DNA of 64,000 nt, from NCBI GenBank assembly GCA_011389895.1, contig JAABTN010000005.1:1-64000 (forward strand), given 5' to 3'. Each line of letters opens with the position of its first letter. The first letter of the stretch is position 1. The translations under genes and the position numbers were made by a program. This DNA is from Maritimibacter sp. GTDB taxonomy: Bacteria > Pseudomonadota > Alphaproteobacteria > Rhodobacterales > Rhodobacteraceae. The notes under the pieces are model-generated. The model did no database searches. It was not told where the DNA came from and saw only the letters and a program-made list of their open reading frames with translations. Of the stretch, positions 47,214 to 57,003 are shown one piece after another.

Positions 47214-47657
47214 TCAGGCAGAGGCGCGAGGACCCGGCGTCTCATCCTTGGACGTCTCATCCTCTGACGCCTCATCGCTTGATGGGTCTTCGGGCTCTTC
47301 CACCTCGTGGGTGGTGTCTTCGCCCGGATCCTGCGCCGCGTCGGTGTCGTCCGGATCGGGCTCCTCCGCAGGGATCAGGTCTTCGGCCACCTCTTCTTCT
47401 GTGACCAGCATGTCGATCCCCGGGTCGACCGCGCGGCGAAACACCAAAAGGGTCTGAAACGTCGTGGTCTTTGATGTCAGGCCCGCGCGTTCTTCACACG
47501 GCAGGGTGTCGGCGCGCAGGTATTCCCAACCGTCCGCCGCCATGTCGTTCATCGCTTCGCTCACGGCATGGGCAAACCGCGCCTCGGCGCTGCGCAGCCC
47601 CTTGGCCTTCTTGCCCTTTCTGGGTGCCGGGACGACCCGGTATTCAAAACGCTGCAT
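47214..47657 (-). CDS. DUF4177-type protein with acidic tail
   Basis: 147 residues. The N-terminal half (QRFEYRVVPAPRKGKKAKG ... EAMNDMAADGWEYLRADTLP ... TTTFQTLLVFRR) fits the DUF4177 beta-sheet domain. The C-terminal about 60 residues are almost wholly D, E, T, S and P (EEPDPDDTDAAQDPGEDTTHE) and probably disordered. Start at ATG 47657; the track adds a TTG. It ends 18 bases from the bolA stop, convergent. Function unknown. Confidence 0.8.
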   Translation of the reverse strand: MQRFEYRVVPAPRKGKKAKGLRSAEARFAHAVSEAMNDMAADGWEYLRADTLPCEERAGLTSKTTTFQTLLVFRRAVDPGIDMLVTEEEVAEDLIPAEEPDPDDTDAAQDPGEDTTHEVEEPEDPSSDEASEDETSKDETPGPRASA

Positions 47658-47723
47658 CAATCGCCCCTTGGTGTGAACAGCGCGAAGCTACGCGATTCGT
47701 CCGGGCAAAGCCAAGCGGCGGTG

Positions 47724-48197
47724 TCATTTGCGTTTCAGCCCGATGGCGCGGCCTGCGCGCTCTGGCCACGTGTCGGGTTTATGCGCCTCTGCAAAAGCAG
47801 AGAACCCGCCGAAGATGTCGTCGGGCATCGGGGCCACGCGCGGCCCTGTCATGTCGATGTGCAGCGCCAGCGCCTCGCCCGTCGCCGCCACCCATCCATC
47901 CTCGTGGTGGATTTCCTGAAAGCTGTGGAACCGCTTGGCGTCGTAGTCGAGGATCCAGCTGTGCACCTGCACCTTGGCGCCAAGATGCAATTCGCGCAGG
48001 TAGCAGATATGAAACTCGGCGGTATAGGTCGTGAGCTGCCGGGTCTTGGCATAATCGGCGCCGATCCCGATGAGCGGATAGAATTCATCCGCCGCCTCAT
48101 CGAACAGGACGTTGTAGAAAGCCATGTTCATGTGCCCGTTGTAGTCGATCCAGTCCGGGATGATCTCGCGGGTCGAAGAAATATGCGGCGTGCCCAT
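47724..48197 (-). CDS. Acyl-CoA thioesterase (hotdog fold)
   Basis: 157 residues beginning MGTPHISSTREI. The hotdog helix motif WIDYNGHMNMAFYNVLFDEAADEF is that of 4-hydroxybenzoyl-CoA-type thioesterases, and LHLGAKVQVHSWILDYDAKRFHSFQEIHH follows. The substrate is not identifiable; carnitine/betainyl-CoA-like thioesterases of this type occur in Rhodobacteraceae. ATG 48197 has AAGGGGG upstream; the track start at 48491 runs through the promoter of the neighbouring gene. Confidence 0.86.
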   Translation of the reverse strand: MGTPHISSTREIIPDWIDYNGHMNMAFYNVLFDEAADEFYPLIGIGADYAKTRQLTTYTAEFHICYLRELHLGAKVQVHSWILDYDAKRFHSFQEIHHEDGWVAATGEALALHIDMTGPRVAPMPDDIFGGFSAFAEAHKPDTWPERAGRAIGLKRK

Positions 48198-48447
48198 GGA
48201 TGTGTCCCCCTTGTTCGAATTCAGTTTCCCCCGGCTTACCCTGAAATCGGTGCGAAACACATGGCCGAAACTGCGACGGGGCGCGAAACCCTGCGTCATC
48301 GGGGCAAAGTCTGGCCAAGCCGTTGCACAGGCCCGGCATGCCGCTTCTGGGGGCCAAGTCGCATGTTGAGTTGCGCATTGGGGATCGGTATCATCGTGGG
48401 CGAGCGTGCGTGCAAAACGCGCGTTGGGCTTTGATGCGAGGCATGGC

Positions 48448-49032
48448 ATGATGTGGTCCAGAACGTCCCTTGTCACGGTGCTCATGATCACCGGTGTTGC
48501 GGTGCTGGCGGGATGCGGGCGCAGTCCCGCGCCGATCTACAGTTCAAAGAACGCCGAATGCATGGCGCGGGCGATGTATTTCGAATCCAACCGGTCAAGC
48601 CGGGATGGCATGGTGGCCGTGGGCACCGTGGTGATGAACCGTGTCGCCTCGGAAGATTTCCCCGGCTCCGTCTGTGCTGTCGTCGGGCAAAAGGGGCAAT
48701 TCGCGCCCGGTGTCATGACCAAGGATATGACTGAACCCGCCTCGGTCGCGCGGGTGCGCGAGGCGGCGGGATCGGTGCTGGCGGGCGAACGTCATCCGCA
48801 TGTCGAGAGGGCCCGCTTCTTTCACGCCCAGACCTACCGGGCGGATTACAACAATATGCACTACGTCGCATCAGCGGGCGGAAACGCCTTTTATGAAAAA
48901 CGCAAACCGCATCGGGTGACCCAGCCGACACCGCTTCCCAACCGGGAGGGCGTGACCGGTGGGAACACGGTGATCGCGATGGATGCCCCGCGCGAACGGC
49001 GGGGCCTTCTGCGGCGGCTGTTTGGCAGCTGA
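48448..49032 (+). CDS. SleB-type cell wall hydrolase lipoprotein
   Basis: 194 residues. A signal peptide with lipobox (VAVLAGC) precedes the hydrolase_2 (SleB/CwlJ) domain: NAECMARAMYFESNRSSRDGMVAVGTVVMNRV with the catalytic Glu in YFES, then FHAQTYRADYNNMHYVASAGGNAFY. It should cut peptidoglycan glycan strands. A basic tail (PRERRGLLRRLFGS) ends the protein. ATG 48448 gives a normal signal peptide; the track start is 14 codons earlier. Confidence 0.88.
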   Translation: MMWSRTSLVTVLMITGVAVLAGCGRSPAPIYSSKNAECMARAMYFESNRSSRDGMVAVGTVVMNRVASEDFPGSVCAVVGQKGQFAPGVMTKDMTEPASVARVREAAGSVLAGERHPHVERARFFHAQTYRADYNNMHYVASAGGNAFYEKRKPHRVTQPTPLPNREGVTGGNTVIAMDAPRERRGLLRRLFGS

Positions 49033-49061
49033 TCCATGCGCTTACCGGGTGACCGGGGGCA

Positions 49062-50333
49062 TTACCGGCCTTCGGTCTCGGTATCGAGAATACGGCGCGG
49101 GATGATCAGGACCAGCGCAATCGCCGCGATTTTCAAGGCACAGGGCAGGATGGCATAGCTCAGGTTAAGCGCCTGCAACGCCTCGGCCGTGTTGGCTTCG
49201 CCGGGGCGAAAGCCGTAAAATTGCAAGGTCGGCAATACCACGCCCGCCGCGATGGCAAGCGTGGCTTTCGACGAGAAATTCCACAACCCGAACGCCTGAC
49301 CCGCCTGTAGTCCCGCGCGTTGCAGGTTGGCGGCGAACAGGGCCGAGAGGATCACCATGTCGGCCCCGAGCGCGACGCCCGAGGCAAGACAGATCACCGC
49401 GAAGGGCGCCGTTGCCCCGGCGGGCAGCAGGAAGGCGCCAATGAAGCTCGCAATCGCAACGGTCATCGAAACGGGCAGGACACGGCGTGCGCCGAAGCGT
49501 TGGGTGACCCGGCTCCAGACCGGCGCGCTGGCCCCGGCGGCGACGAAGAAGAGGATGAGAAACGGACCGGCAAACCCCGGCACGCCCAGCCGGTCTTCCA
49601 CGAAGAACAGAAACAGGGTCGAGGTCACGGCCACCGGCAGGTTGTTCACGAAGGCGAGGATCAAAAGCCAGCCCGCGCCAGAGCCGATCAGCCCCGACCA
49701 GTTCAACCGAAGGCTCGCGGGGCTGGCCTTGGACCACAGGGGCCGGGCGATGAGCAGGGCGATGAGCGCCAGAAGAGCGATCGCAACACCGAAAGGGGCA
49801 TATCCATCGCCGCTCGCCGACAGGCCGGACAAAAGCGCCGGGCCCGCCGCCCCCAGCGTCACGCCGATCAGAATGCCCATCTCGCGAACGCCCGCGAGGC
49901 CCAGTTGCTCTCCGGGTTGCGCGGTGGCGGCAAAGGCCGCACTTTGGCCATAAAGCAGGATCGTGCCAAGGCTGTAGCCGGTGAAGGTGACCAGAAGCCC
50001 GGCGGTCAGCCAAAGCGCGGTGGGCCCGAGCGGCTCGATCGCGAAGACGAGGACACATCCGACAGACAGGGCAATGAGTGCCATCCCGGCGAAACGCCCG
50101 ATCCGGTGCGACCAGCGGTCGGTCATCCACCCGAGAAGCGGGTCTTGCAGGAAATCCACCATCCGGATGAGCAAGAGGATGGTCCCGACCTCGGCCAGGG
50201 ACAGGCCAAGGCGGGAGGCCGCGAAGCTTGGCAGATGGATGTAGATCGGGATGCTGGCGGTGGCCAGCGCCATGGCCAGAAAGCCGACACGCCAGTAATC
50301 GTTGCCGAGTGTTGGGGATGCGGTTCGGGCCAA
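49062..50333 (-). CDS. MFS transporter (MFS_2/GPH sugar-cation symporter type)
   Basis: 423 residues with about twelve hydrophobic segments. The loop FLQDPLLGWMTDRWSHRIGRFAGM matches the D-P-L-x-G-x-x-S/T-D-R motif of the GPH family (MelB-like). The substrate is unknown. The only start at the right place is TTG (50333). It converges with the SleB gene with a 29-base gap. Confidence 0.85.
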   Translation of the reverse strand: MARTASPTLGNDYWRVGFLAMALATASIPIYIHLPSFAASRLGLSLAEVGTILLLIRMVDFLQDPLLGWMTDRWSHRIGRFAGMALIALSVGCVLVFAIEPLGPTALWLTAGLLVTFTGYSLGTILLYGQSAAFAATAQPGEQLGLAGVREMGILIGVTLGAAGPALLSGLSASGDGYAPFGVAIALLALIALLIARPLWSKASPASLRLNWSGLIGSGAGWLLILAFVNNLPVAVTSTLFLFFVEDRLGVPGFAGPFLILFFVAAGASAPVWSRVTQRFGARRVLPVSMTVAIASFIGAFLLPAGATAPFAVICLASGVALGADMVILSALFAANLQRAGLQAGQAFGLWNFSSKATLAIAAGVVLPTLQFYGFRPGEANTAEALQALNLSYAILPCALKIAAIALVLIIPRRILDTETEGR

Positions 50334-50425
50334 GGCAGAAATCTCGTGTTAGGTGAGAGGACTACGCGGGCCGGGCGCGCATGGATCGTTTTTCGCATGC
50401 CAAGCTGAACAGGCGCGTGCCCGTG

Positions 50426-51316
50426 TTAAGGCGCGACGTAATTCTGCCACGGGTGCTGTTCGCGAAACCCCAGCACATCGCGGATTTTCTTGTTTGAAAA
50501 CAAAGCCTCACGTTCGCCAAGGTCGCGGGTAAGCGGCACGCCGGGATAATAACGCGCGAGAAGTTCGGGCGTGGTCAAGGCAACCGAATTGTCATCGTTG
50601 CCCGCATTGAACACCTGAAATCCAAGCCCGTCTTTCTTCAAGCAAAGATCGACGATCTGGCCCAGATCGCGGGCGTCGATGTAGCAAAAAGCATTGCGCA
50701 GGCGCCGGTCCGGGTTATCGAAAAAGGCCGGGAAAAGCTCCTGATACTCATGCGGCTCAATGACATTGCCGATCCTGAGCGCATAGATATCGGCCCCTGT
50801 GCGCAGCGCAAAGGCGCGCGCGGTCGCTTCGTTCGCGACCTTCGACAAGCCGTAGCTGTCCATCGGGTCGATGTCATAGTCTTCGTCAAGCGGCAGGGAT
50901 TTCGGCGCGCGCGGCCCTTCGGCGAAACAGATGCCATAGGTCGTCTCGGACGAGGCGATGATGACCTTTTGGATGCCCAGCTTCACCGCCGCCTCGATCA
51001 CATTGTAGGTGCCGATGGTGTTGACGCGAAAGGTTTCGTTGTCGGGTGCGATCAGGATGCGGGGGATCGCGGCGAAATGGACCACAGCGTCAAACGGCGC
51101 GGGGCCGGTACCGTGTTCCAGATCGCCAAGATTTCCGTGCGAGGTCAAGACGTTGAACATCTGCCCGCTGTCGGTGATGTCGGCGATTATGGTATCCACG
51201 CCGGGATGATCGAGCGGCGTGAGATCGACGTTCACGACCTCGTGCCCCTGATCGAGAAGATAGGGGATGACGTGTCGCCCCGCCTTGCCCGAACCGCCGG
51301 TGAATAAAAGTCGCAT
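50426..51316 (-). CDS. NAD-dependent epimerase/dehydratase (extended SDR)
   Basis: 296 residues. The NAD loop is LLFTGGSGKAGRHVIPYLL, followed by VVHFAAIPRI, IIASSETTYG and the catalytic YGLSKVANEATARA (Y-x-x-x-K). The C-terminal part YIDARDLGQIVDLCL and FNAGNDDNS fits the epimerase family. Related enzymes act on sugars, including uronate dehydrogenases, but the substrate was not determined. It is 53 bases downstream of gatB on the same strand. Confidence 0.88.
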   Translation of the reverse strand: MRLLFTGGSGKAGRHVIPYLLDQGHEVVNVDLTPLDHPGVDTIIADITDSGQMFNVLTSHGNLGDLEHGTGPAPFDAVVHFAAIPRILIAPDNETFRVNTIGTYNVIEAAVKLGIQKVIIASSETTYGICFAEGPRAPKSLPLDEDYDIDPMDSYGLSKVANEATARAFALRTGADIYALRIGNVIEPHEYQELFPAFFDNPDRRLRNAFCYIDARDLGQIVDLCLKKDGLGFQVFNAGNDDNSVALTTPELLARYYPGVPLTRDLGEREALFSNKKIRDVLGFREQHPWQNYVAP

Positions 51317-51369
51317 GCGGGTCTCCTCACTTGCTGTGGTTCCCGTGCCGGGTCACCCTGTGCCGGGGA

Positions 51370-52884
51370 TCACTCCGCCAGTTTTTGCGCCACGATTTCG
51401 TTCACCGCCTTCGGGTTCGCCTTGCCGCCTGTGGCCTTCATCACCTGGCCCACGAACCAGCCCGCGAGTTTCGGGTTCTCCCGCGCTTTGGCGACCTGTT
51501 CGGGGTTGGCCGCGATGACCTCGTCCACCGCAGCCTCGATCGCGCCGGTGTCGGTCACCTGTTTCATCCCGCGCTCGTCGACGATCTTCGCCGGGTCGCC
51601 GCCTTCGGTATAGACGATCTCGAACAGGTCCTTGGCGATCTTGCCGGAAATGTCGCCCTTGACGATCAGCGCGATGACCCCGCCGAGTTGTTCGGGCGCG
51701 ACGGGGCTTTCGGTGATGTCTCGGTCGTCTTTCTTCAACCGACCGAACAGTTCATTGATGACCCAGTTCGCCGCGAGCTTTCCGTCACCCGCCGAGGCGA
51801 CCTTTTCAAAGAAATGCGCGCTTTCCACGTCGGCGGTCAGAACGCTTGCGTCATATTCCGACAGGCCGAAGTCACGCACGAAGCGCGCCTTTTTCTCGTC
51901 GGGCAATTCGGGAAGCGCCTTGGCGATATCGTCGATCCATGCCTGCTCGATCTCCAAGGGCAGAAGATCGGGGCAGGGGAAATAGCGGTAATCATGCGCC
52001 TCTTCCTTGGACCGCATTGACCGCGTTTCGTTCTTGTCGGGGTCATAAAGCCGGGTTTCCTGCACCACCTCGCCGCCGTCCTCGACAATGGCGATCTGGC
52101 GGCGGGCTTCAAAGTCGATGGCGGCCTGAATGAATCGCATGGAGTTCATGTTCTTGATCTCGCAGCGCGTGCCCAAGTGGCCGAAATCCTGTGTTTCCAT
52201 GTATTTTTCATACTGGCCGGGACGGCAGACCGACACGTTGACGTCGGCGCGCAGGCTGCCGTTTTGCATGTTGCCGTCGCAGGTGCCCAAGTAACGAAGA
52301 ATCTGGCGCAGTTTGGTGACATAGGCGGCGGCCTCTTCGGGCCCGCGAATGTCGGGGCGCGAAACGATCTCCATCAGCGCGACGCCGGCGCGGTTCAAAT
52401 CCACGAAAGACATGTTGGGGTCCATATCGTGGATCGACTTGCCCGCGTCTTGTTCAAGGTGAATGCGCTCGACGCGCACACGGCGGGCCACGCCCGGCCC
52501 CATGTCGACGATAATTTCGCCTTCGCCGACGATCGGGTGGTAGAGCTGCGAGATTTGGTAGCCCGGCGGCTGGTCCGGGTAGAAATAGTTCTTCCGGTCG
52601 AAGGCGGAAAACGGGTTGATGTGCGCCCTGAGGCCAAGCCCGGTGCGCACCGCCTGTTCGACACAGTAATCGTTGATCACCGGCAGCATGCCCGGCATGG
52701 CGGCGTCCACGAAGGAAACGTTGGAATTGGGTTCCGCGCCGAATTGGGTCGAGGCGCCGGAAAACAGCTTGGCGTTCGAGGAAACCTGGGCATGAACCTC
52801 CATCCCGATGACCAGCTCCCAATCCTCTTTCGCACCGGCGATGACGGTGGGTTTGGGCGTCTCGAAAGCGAGATGGTCGAGCAT
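51370..52884 (-). CDS. gatB: Asp/Glu-tRNA amidotransferase subunit B
   Basis: GatB of the GatCAB complex, which amidates Glu-tRNA(Gln) and/or Asp-tRNA(Asn). 504 residues: [21 protein letters not shown], the kinase-like [41 protein letters not shown], and a C-terminal YqeY-like tail ([41 protein letters not shown]) that binds tRNA. gatA and gatC are not in the window. The start ATG 52884 has GGAAAGGATG upstream. Confidence 0.97.
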   Translation of the reverse strand: MLDHLAFETPKPTVIAGAKEDWELVIGMEVHAQVSSNAKLFSGASTQFGAEPNSNVSFVDAAMPGMLPVINDYCVEQAVRTGLGLRAHINPFSAFDRKNYFYPDQPPGYQISQLYHPIVGEGEIIVDMGPGVARRVRVERIHLEQDAGKSIHDMDPNMSFVDLNRAGVALMEIVSRPDIRGPEEAAAYVTKLRQILRYLGTCDGNMQNGSLRADVNVSVCRPGQYEKYMETQDFGHLGTRCEIKNMNSMRFIQAAIDFEARRQIAIVEDGGEVVQETRLYDPDKNETRSMRSKEEAHDYRYFPCPDLLPLEIEQAWIDDIAKALPELPDEKKARFVRDFGLSEYDASVLTADVESAHFFEKVASAGDGKLAANWVINELFGRLKKDDRDITESPVAPEQLGGVIALIVKGDISGKIAKDLFEIVYTEGGDPAKIVDERGMKQVTDTGAIEAAVDEVIAANPEQVAKARENPKLAGWFVGQVMKATGGKANPKAVNEIVAQKLAE

Positions 52885-53080
52885 GGGTCATCCTTTCCAA
52901 GCGGTTCGATCAGCCTTCTAGGACAGGGCCGGGGGGCGTGCAAGGGCCGCCCACGCGGCCATGACCGGGGGATATCAAGCGGAAAACGGCCCATTCCCGC
53001 CCGGTCCGGGCGCGCGATGTTGCTTTTCAAGGCGTGATCCCGTTGATCCGCGCGAGGTAGAACAACGGACGAGAGAGTAC

Positions 53081-53683
53081 ATGCGACTGAAAACAGTTTT
53101 CATGGGAGGAATGATGGCGCTGCTGGTAGGCTGTGCCGATATCGACGCTTCAGAAGTGTTCTCGTCGAAGAGCACCGCGGCTGTCGACACGACCATGCGC
53201 TGGGACGAAACACCCCATGGCGAGGTCTGGACCAAGGCCACCATGGATGCGCTGGACAGTCACGGCACCAATCTGACCTCGATCATTCCGGGTGACATCG
53301 ACACCTGGTGCCCGGGCTACCGCACCCAGAACCTCGAAGGACGCAAGGCGTTCTGGACCGGGCTTTTGTCGACGCTGACCCTGCATGAAAGCACCTATCG
53401 CCAAACCGTCGTGGGCGGGGACGGGCTTTGGTACGGGTTGACCCAGATCCTGCCCTCCACCGCGCGGCTCTACGGCTGTGAAGCGCGTTCGGGGGCGGCG
53501 TTGAAGGATGGGTCGGCGAACCTGTCCTGCGCCGTGCGGATCATGAACACCACCGTTGCGCGCGACGGTGTCGTCAGCGAAGGGATGCGGGGCGTGGCCG
53601 CCGATTGGGGGCCGTTCCACAGCCGCACGAAACGCAATGACATGATGACCTGGATGAACAAGCAACCGTACTGCGAAAGCTGA
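53081..53683 (+). CDS. Lipoprotein lytic transglycosylase (SLT-like)
   Basis: 200 residues. The signal peptide ends in lipobox LLVGC. The domain LSTLTLHESTYRQTVVGGDGLWYGLTQILPSTARLYGC has the SLT arrangement with catalytic Glu (HEST) and the GLTQILPSTA loop. It would cleave glycan strands with 1,6-anhydro formation. ATG 53081 is chosen because it starts a proper signal peptide and GAGAGAG lies upstream. Divergent from gatB; ends in a clear terminator. Confidence 0.87.
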   Translation: MRLKTVFMGGMMALLVGCADIDASEVFSSKSTAAVDTTMRWDETPHGEVWTKATMDALDSHGTNLTSIIPGDIDTWCPGYRTQNLEGRKAFWTGLLSTLTLHESTYRQTVVGGDGLWYGLTQILPSTARLYGCEARSGAALKDGSANLSCAVRIMNTTVARDGVVSEGMRGVAADWGPFHSRTKRNDMMTWMNKQPYCES

Positions 53684-53703
53684 GGCGCGGGATCGCGGTT
53701 ATC

Positions 53704-53737
53704 AAAGGGGCGCGTCCATCATGACGCGCCCCTTTTT
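53704..53737 (+). terminator. Rho-independent terminator between transglycosylase and pepN
   Basis: Perfect 13-bp stem AAAGGGGCGCGTC/GACGCGCCCCTTT with a 6-base loop and TTTTT on the plus strand. The A-run on the other side makes it usable, more weakly, for pepN as well. Confidence 0.9.
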
Positions 53738-53760
53738 CAATTGTGCGGGCCTCTGGCCTG

Positions 53761-56313
53761 TCACGCCGCCCGGATACGGGTCAGCATCTCGGTCGTGTCA
53801 CGGCTCAGGCCCGGGGTCGCGAGGATACGGTCGAGTTCGCCCGTGATCAGATCGCGCCGGTCCGCGTCGTAGCGCGTCCACGTGTCAAACGCCCCCGACA
53901 GGCGCGCGGTGATCTGCGGGTTCAGCGGGTCGAGCTTGATCAACCAGTCGGCCAGAAGCCGGTAGCCGGAGCCATCCTTGCGATGAAAGCTCGCCGGTGT
54001 GCCCGCGAAGGCCCCGAAGACCGACCGGAAGCGGTTCGGGTTGCGCATGGTGAAGGCGGGGTCGGTGACCAGCCGATTGACGGTCTCAACCGCATCCTCG
54101 GGGGCGGCATGGCCGACCTGCAACATGAACCATTTGTCCATCACCAGCGCATCGTCTTTCCACCTTGCCCGGAACGTGGCCAGCGGTGCCTCGGCCCGGC
54201 CCGCGTCGAGCAGGCAGGCCAGCGCACCCAGGGACAGGGTCATGTTGTCGGCACACTCGAACAAGGCCGCCGCGGCCTTGCCCCCATCGAGGCGGGTCAA
54301 GGTCTGGAGCAGGCCAAGATACAGGGCGCGTTTTCCCGATTGCGTGGCATCGGGTTGGAACGGTTCATTGACCTCCATCGCGGCCATGAGGCGGGGCAGG
54401 AGATCGAACAAATGTTCGGCGCGGGCCTGTTTCAACGTCTCGGCCGCCCCGTGGATGGCATCGGGGTCCGGGGTCACCCCGGCATCGAACAGCGTTTGCG
54501 CCATGTCGTCCTCGCCCGGCATCTGGAGCGCAAGCGCGCGGAACGCCGGATCCAGGCTGTCGTTGCGCAGCATCGCGGCCAGCGCATCGAGATACAATGT
54601 CTGCGGTGCGTCTGCGCCGGTGGCGAGACCCGTCAGAACCTCCTTGGCCAGCGACCGCCCGGCCTCCCACCGATTGAAGTCGTCGGTGTCATGGGCGAAG
54701 AGAAACGCCCGCTCTTCGGGCGTGGTGTCGCGGGTCAGGATCACCGGGGCCGAGAAATGGCGCAGGATCGAAGGGGTTGGTTCCGCCGCCAGCCCACCGA
54801 AGCTGAACGATTGTGTTTCCGACGTCATTTCAAGCACTTGGGTTGGCAAAACCTCGTCCCCGTTCGCCCCGATCAGACCAAGCGCGATGGGGATCACGAA
54901 GGGTTCTTTTTTCTCCTGCCCCGGGGTCGGCGGCGTCTGTTGAGTGAAGGTCAGGGTGTAGGTGCCATCGGCAAATTCCGTGTCGACCGACAAGCGTGGG
55001 GTGCCCGCCTGTTTATACCAACGCTTGAATTGGTCCAGATCGCGGCCCGTGGCATCCTGGAACACCGTGAGCCAATCGTCGATGGTGCAGGCCTGCCCAT
55101 CATGACGCGCGAAATACAGGTCCAGCGCTTTGCGGTAGCCGTCGTCCCCGACAAGCGTCTTGAGCATCCGGATGATCTCGGCCCCTTTTTCATAGATCGT
55201 CGCGGTGTAGAAATTGTTGATCTCGACAAAGCTGTCGGGTTGCACCGGATGGGCCAGCGGACCGTTGTCTTCGCGAAACTGGCGACCGCGCAGGGCGATC
55301 ACGTCCGAGATGCGGGCAACCGACGCCGACCGTTCGTCGGCAGTGAAGCTTTGGTCGCGAAAGACCGTCAGCCCCTCTTTCAATGACAGTTGAAACCAGT
55401 CGCGGCAGGTGATGCGGTTGCCGGTCCAGTTGTGGAAGTATTCATGGGCGATGATCGCCTCGATACGTTCGAAATTTGCATCTGTGCTTGTCTCTTTCGA
55501 ACACAAGACCGCCGAGGTGTTGAAAATGTTCAAGCCCTTGTTTTCCATCGCTCCCATGTTGAAATCCGAAACCGCAACGATCTGAAACAGGTCGAGATCG
55601 TATTCACGGCCATAGACCTGCTCGTCCCAAGCCATGGATTTCTTCAACGCCTCCATGCCGAAGGCGGTCTTGCCCTCGTCACCCGGACGCACCCAGAGTT
55701 TCAGCGCGACATCCTTGCCCGACATCGTGGTGAAGCTGTCTTCCCGCGCCACGAGGTCTCCGGCCACAAGGGCGAAGAGATAGGCGGGCTTGGGCCAGGG
55801 ATCGGTCCATTCGCGCCAGCCTTCGCCCGCACCGGTCGGGTTTCCGTTGGACAGCATCACCGGTTCATCGCCCTCGATGCGCACCGTGAAACGGGCCATC
55901 ACGTCGGGGCGATCCGGGTAATAGGTGATCTTGCGAAATCCTTCCGCTTCGCACTGGGTGCAATACATGCCGTTCGACATGTAGAGCCCTTCAAGCGCGG
56001 TGTTGTTCTCGGGGTCAATCTCGACCTCGGCCTCCCAGACAAAGGGCGCGTCGGGTGCGTCCACCTCGATGCCGTGATCGGCGGGGTGCGGGGTCACATC
56101 GCGCCCGTCGATTTTTGCCGAGATCGGGGTCAGACCTTCGCCATGCAGGAAAAACCGGCGCGACGCCGCCTCGGGATTCGGGCGAAACGCGATGCGCGAT
56201 ACCACGCGGGTCGCGGTCGGGTGCAGACGGAAGGTCAGGTGCACCGCCTCGACCAGATAGTCGGGCGGGGTGTAGTCGGACAATTGGATCGGCTGCGGGG
56301 AAGCGTCTTTCAT
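53761..56313 (-). CDS. pepN: Aminopeptidase N
   Basis: M1 zinc metallopeptidase, 850 residues. GAMENKGLNIFN is the exopeptidase motif and HEYFHNWTGNRITCRDWFQLSLKEGLTVF holds the HExxH-18-E zinc ligands. N-terminal beta domain, catalytic domain (about 190-435), and C-terminal helical domain are all of E. coli PepN layout. It removes single residues from peptides in the cytoplasm. ATG 56313 with AGGTGA-like site upstream; divergent from the small membrane protein gene. Confidence 0.96.
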   Translation of the reverse strand: MKDASPQPIQLSDYTPPDYLVEAVHLTFRLHPTATRVVSRIAFRPNPEAASRRFFLHGEGLTPISAKIDGRDVTPHPADHGIEVDAPDAPFVWEAEVEIDPENNTALEGLYMSNGMYCTQCEAEGFRKITYYPDRPDVMARFTVRIEGDEPVMLSNGNPTGAGEGWREWTDPWPKPAYLFALVAGDLVAREDSFTTMSGKDVALKLWVRPGDEGKTAFGMEALKKSMAWDEQVYGREYDLDLFQIVAVSDFNMGAMENKGLNIFNTSAVLCSKETSTDANFERIEAIIAHEYFHNWTGNRITCRDWFQLSLKEGLTVFRDQSFTADERSASVARISDVIALRGRQFREDNGPLAHPVQPDSFVEINNFYTATIYEKGAEIIRMLKTLVGDDGYRKALDLYFARHDGQACTIDDWLTVFQDATGRDLDQFKRWYKQAGTPRLSVDTEFADGTYTLTFTQQTPPTPGQEKKEPFVIPIALGLIGANGDEVLPTQVLEMTSETQSFSFGGLAAEPTPSILRHFSAPVILTRDTTPEERAFLFAHDTDDFNRWEAGRSLAKEVLTGLATGADAPQTLYLDALAAMLRNDSLDPAFRALALQMPGEDDMAQTLFDAGVTPDPDAIHGAAETLKQARAEHLFDLLPRLMAAMEVNEPFQPDATQSGKRALYLGLLQTLTRLDGGKAAAALFECADNMTLSLGALACLLDAGRAEAPLATFRARWKDDALVMDKWFMLQVGHAAPEDAVETVNRLVTDPAFTMRNPNRFRSVFGAFAGTPASFHRKDGSGYRLLADWLIKLDPLNPQITARLSGAFDTWTRYDADRRDLITGELDRILATPGLSRDTTEMLTRIRAA

Positions 56314-56429
56314 GGCTCACCTTTTCAGGAGGATGTGAACTTTCGGCGTCTGGCAGACGTTATGTGCGCGAACTGCGGGTCACAAGTGCAGGCCCGCGAG
56401 AAAGTGAACGGGAAAACGGAGGACGCCGC

Positions 56430-56621
56430 ATGTCTGCACCAAGCACGAATATCGAACGCGAATCCCGCCGCCACGCACCATCCCTGATCGGCATCGCGCT
56501 GGCCATGCTGATCGGCGGGGTGATGGGCGCGACCATCACCTTTACCGCGCTCGGCGGAAACCCTGAGGACGCGGTCAACCGGACGGTGATGAACCAGACC
56601 AGCAGCACCTATTCCAACTGA
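56430..56621 (+). CDS. 63-residue single-TM protein (not separate in ORF track)
   Basis: MSAPSTNIERESRRHAPSLI followed by a hydrophobic segment GIALAMLIGGVMGATITFTAL and a short tail PEDAVNRTVMNQTSSTYSN. GGAGGA lies exactly 6 bases before ATG 56430, far better than the track's 56055 start, which is in frame but reads through the pepN promoter. A single membrane pass with N-in topology is likely from the RR pair. Similar small proteins next to pepN are known to me only as hypotheticals. Confidence 0.75.
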   Translation: MSAPSTNIERESRRHAPSLIGIALAMLIGGVMGATITFTALGGNPEDAVNRTVMNQTSSTYSN

Positions 56622-56705
56622 TCCAAGCGGCGCAATACACCGTCAAAGGTTCAGCATCCCCCGGCACGTCCCCCCGTGCCCGGGGAGTTTCAAGAAAGCG
56701 GACGC

Positions 56706-56879
56706 ATGACACGCAAACCCTCCCGAAAAATGCGCAAGACAGGGGATTTGCCGGTCAAAACCTGTGCGGTATGCGCGCGCCCCTTCACATGGCGACGCAA
56801 ATGGGCGCGCGACTGGGACCACGTGCGCTATTGTTCGAAAGCCTGCCGCCGGCGGGGTGCGGGAAACACCGCGCCGTGA
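56706..56879 (+). CDS. DUF2256 zinc-ribbon-like protein
   Basis: 57 residues: [33 protein letters not shown], with two CxxC/CxxxC pairs that can bind zinc. This is the DUF2256 family, often found near photolyase/cryptochrome-like genes; none is visible here. ATG 56706 gives the family's usual start (MTRKPSRK). A short gap leads to glcB. Confidence 0.85.
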   Translation: MTRKPSRKMRKTGDLPVKTCAVCARPFTWRRKWARDWDHVRYCSKACRRRGAGNTAP

Positions 56880-57003
56880 CGCCCGCGTGCGGCAGAGACA
56901 TGCGGCACGGATCTGCGTGATTTGCCGGAAGACCGCTTGTTTCCGATCGGAAACTTTCCTATGCGGGGCAGGAACCCGTCAGTCGGAAAAAAGCGGAGGC
57001 CCC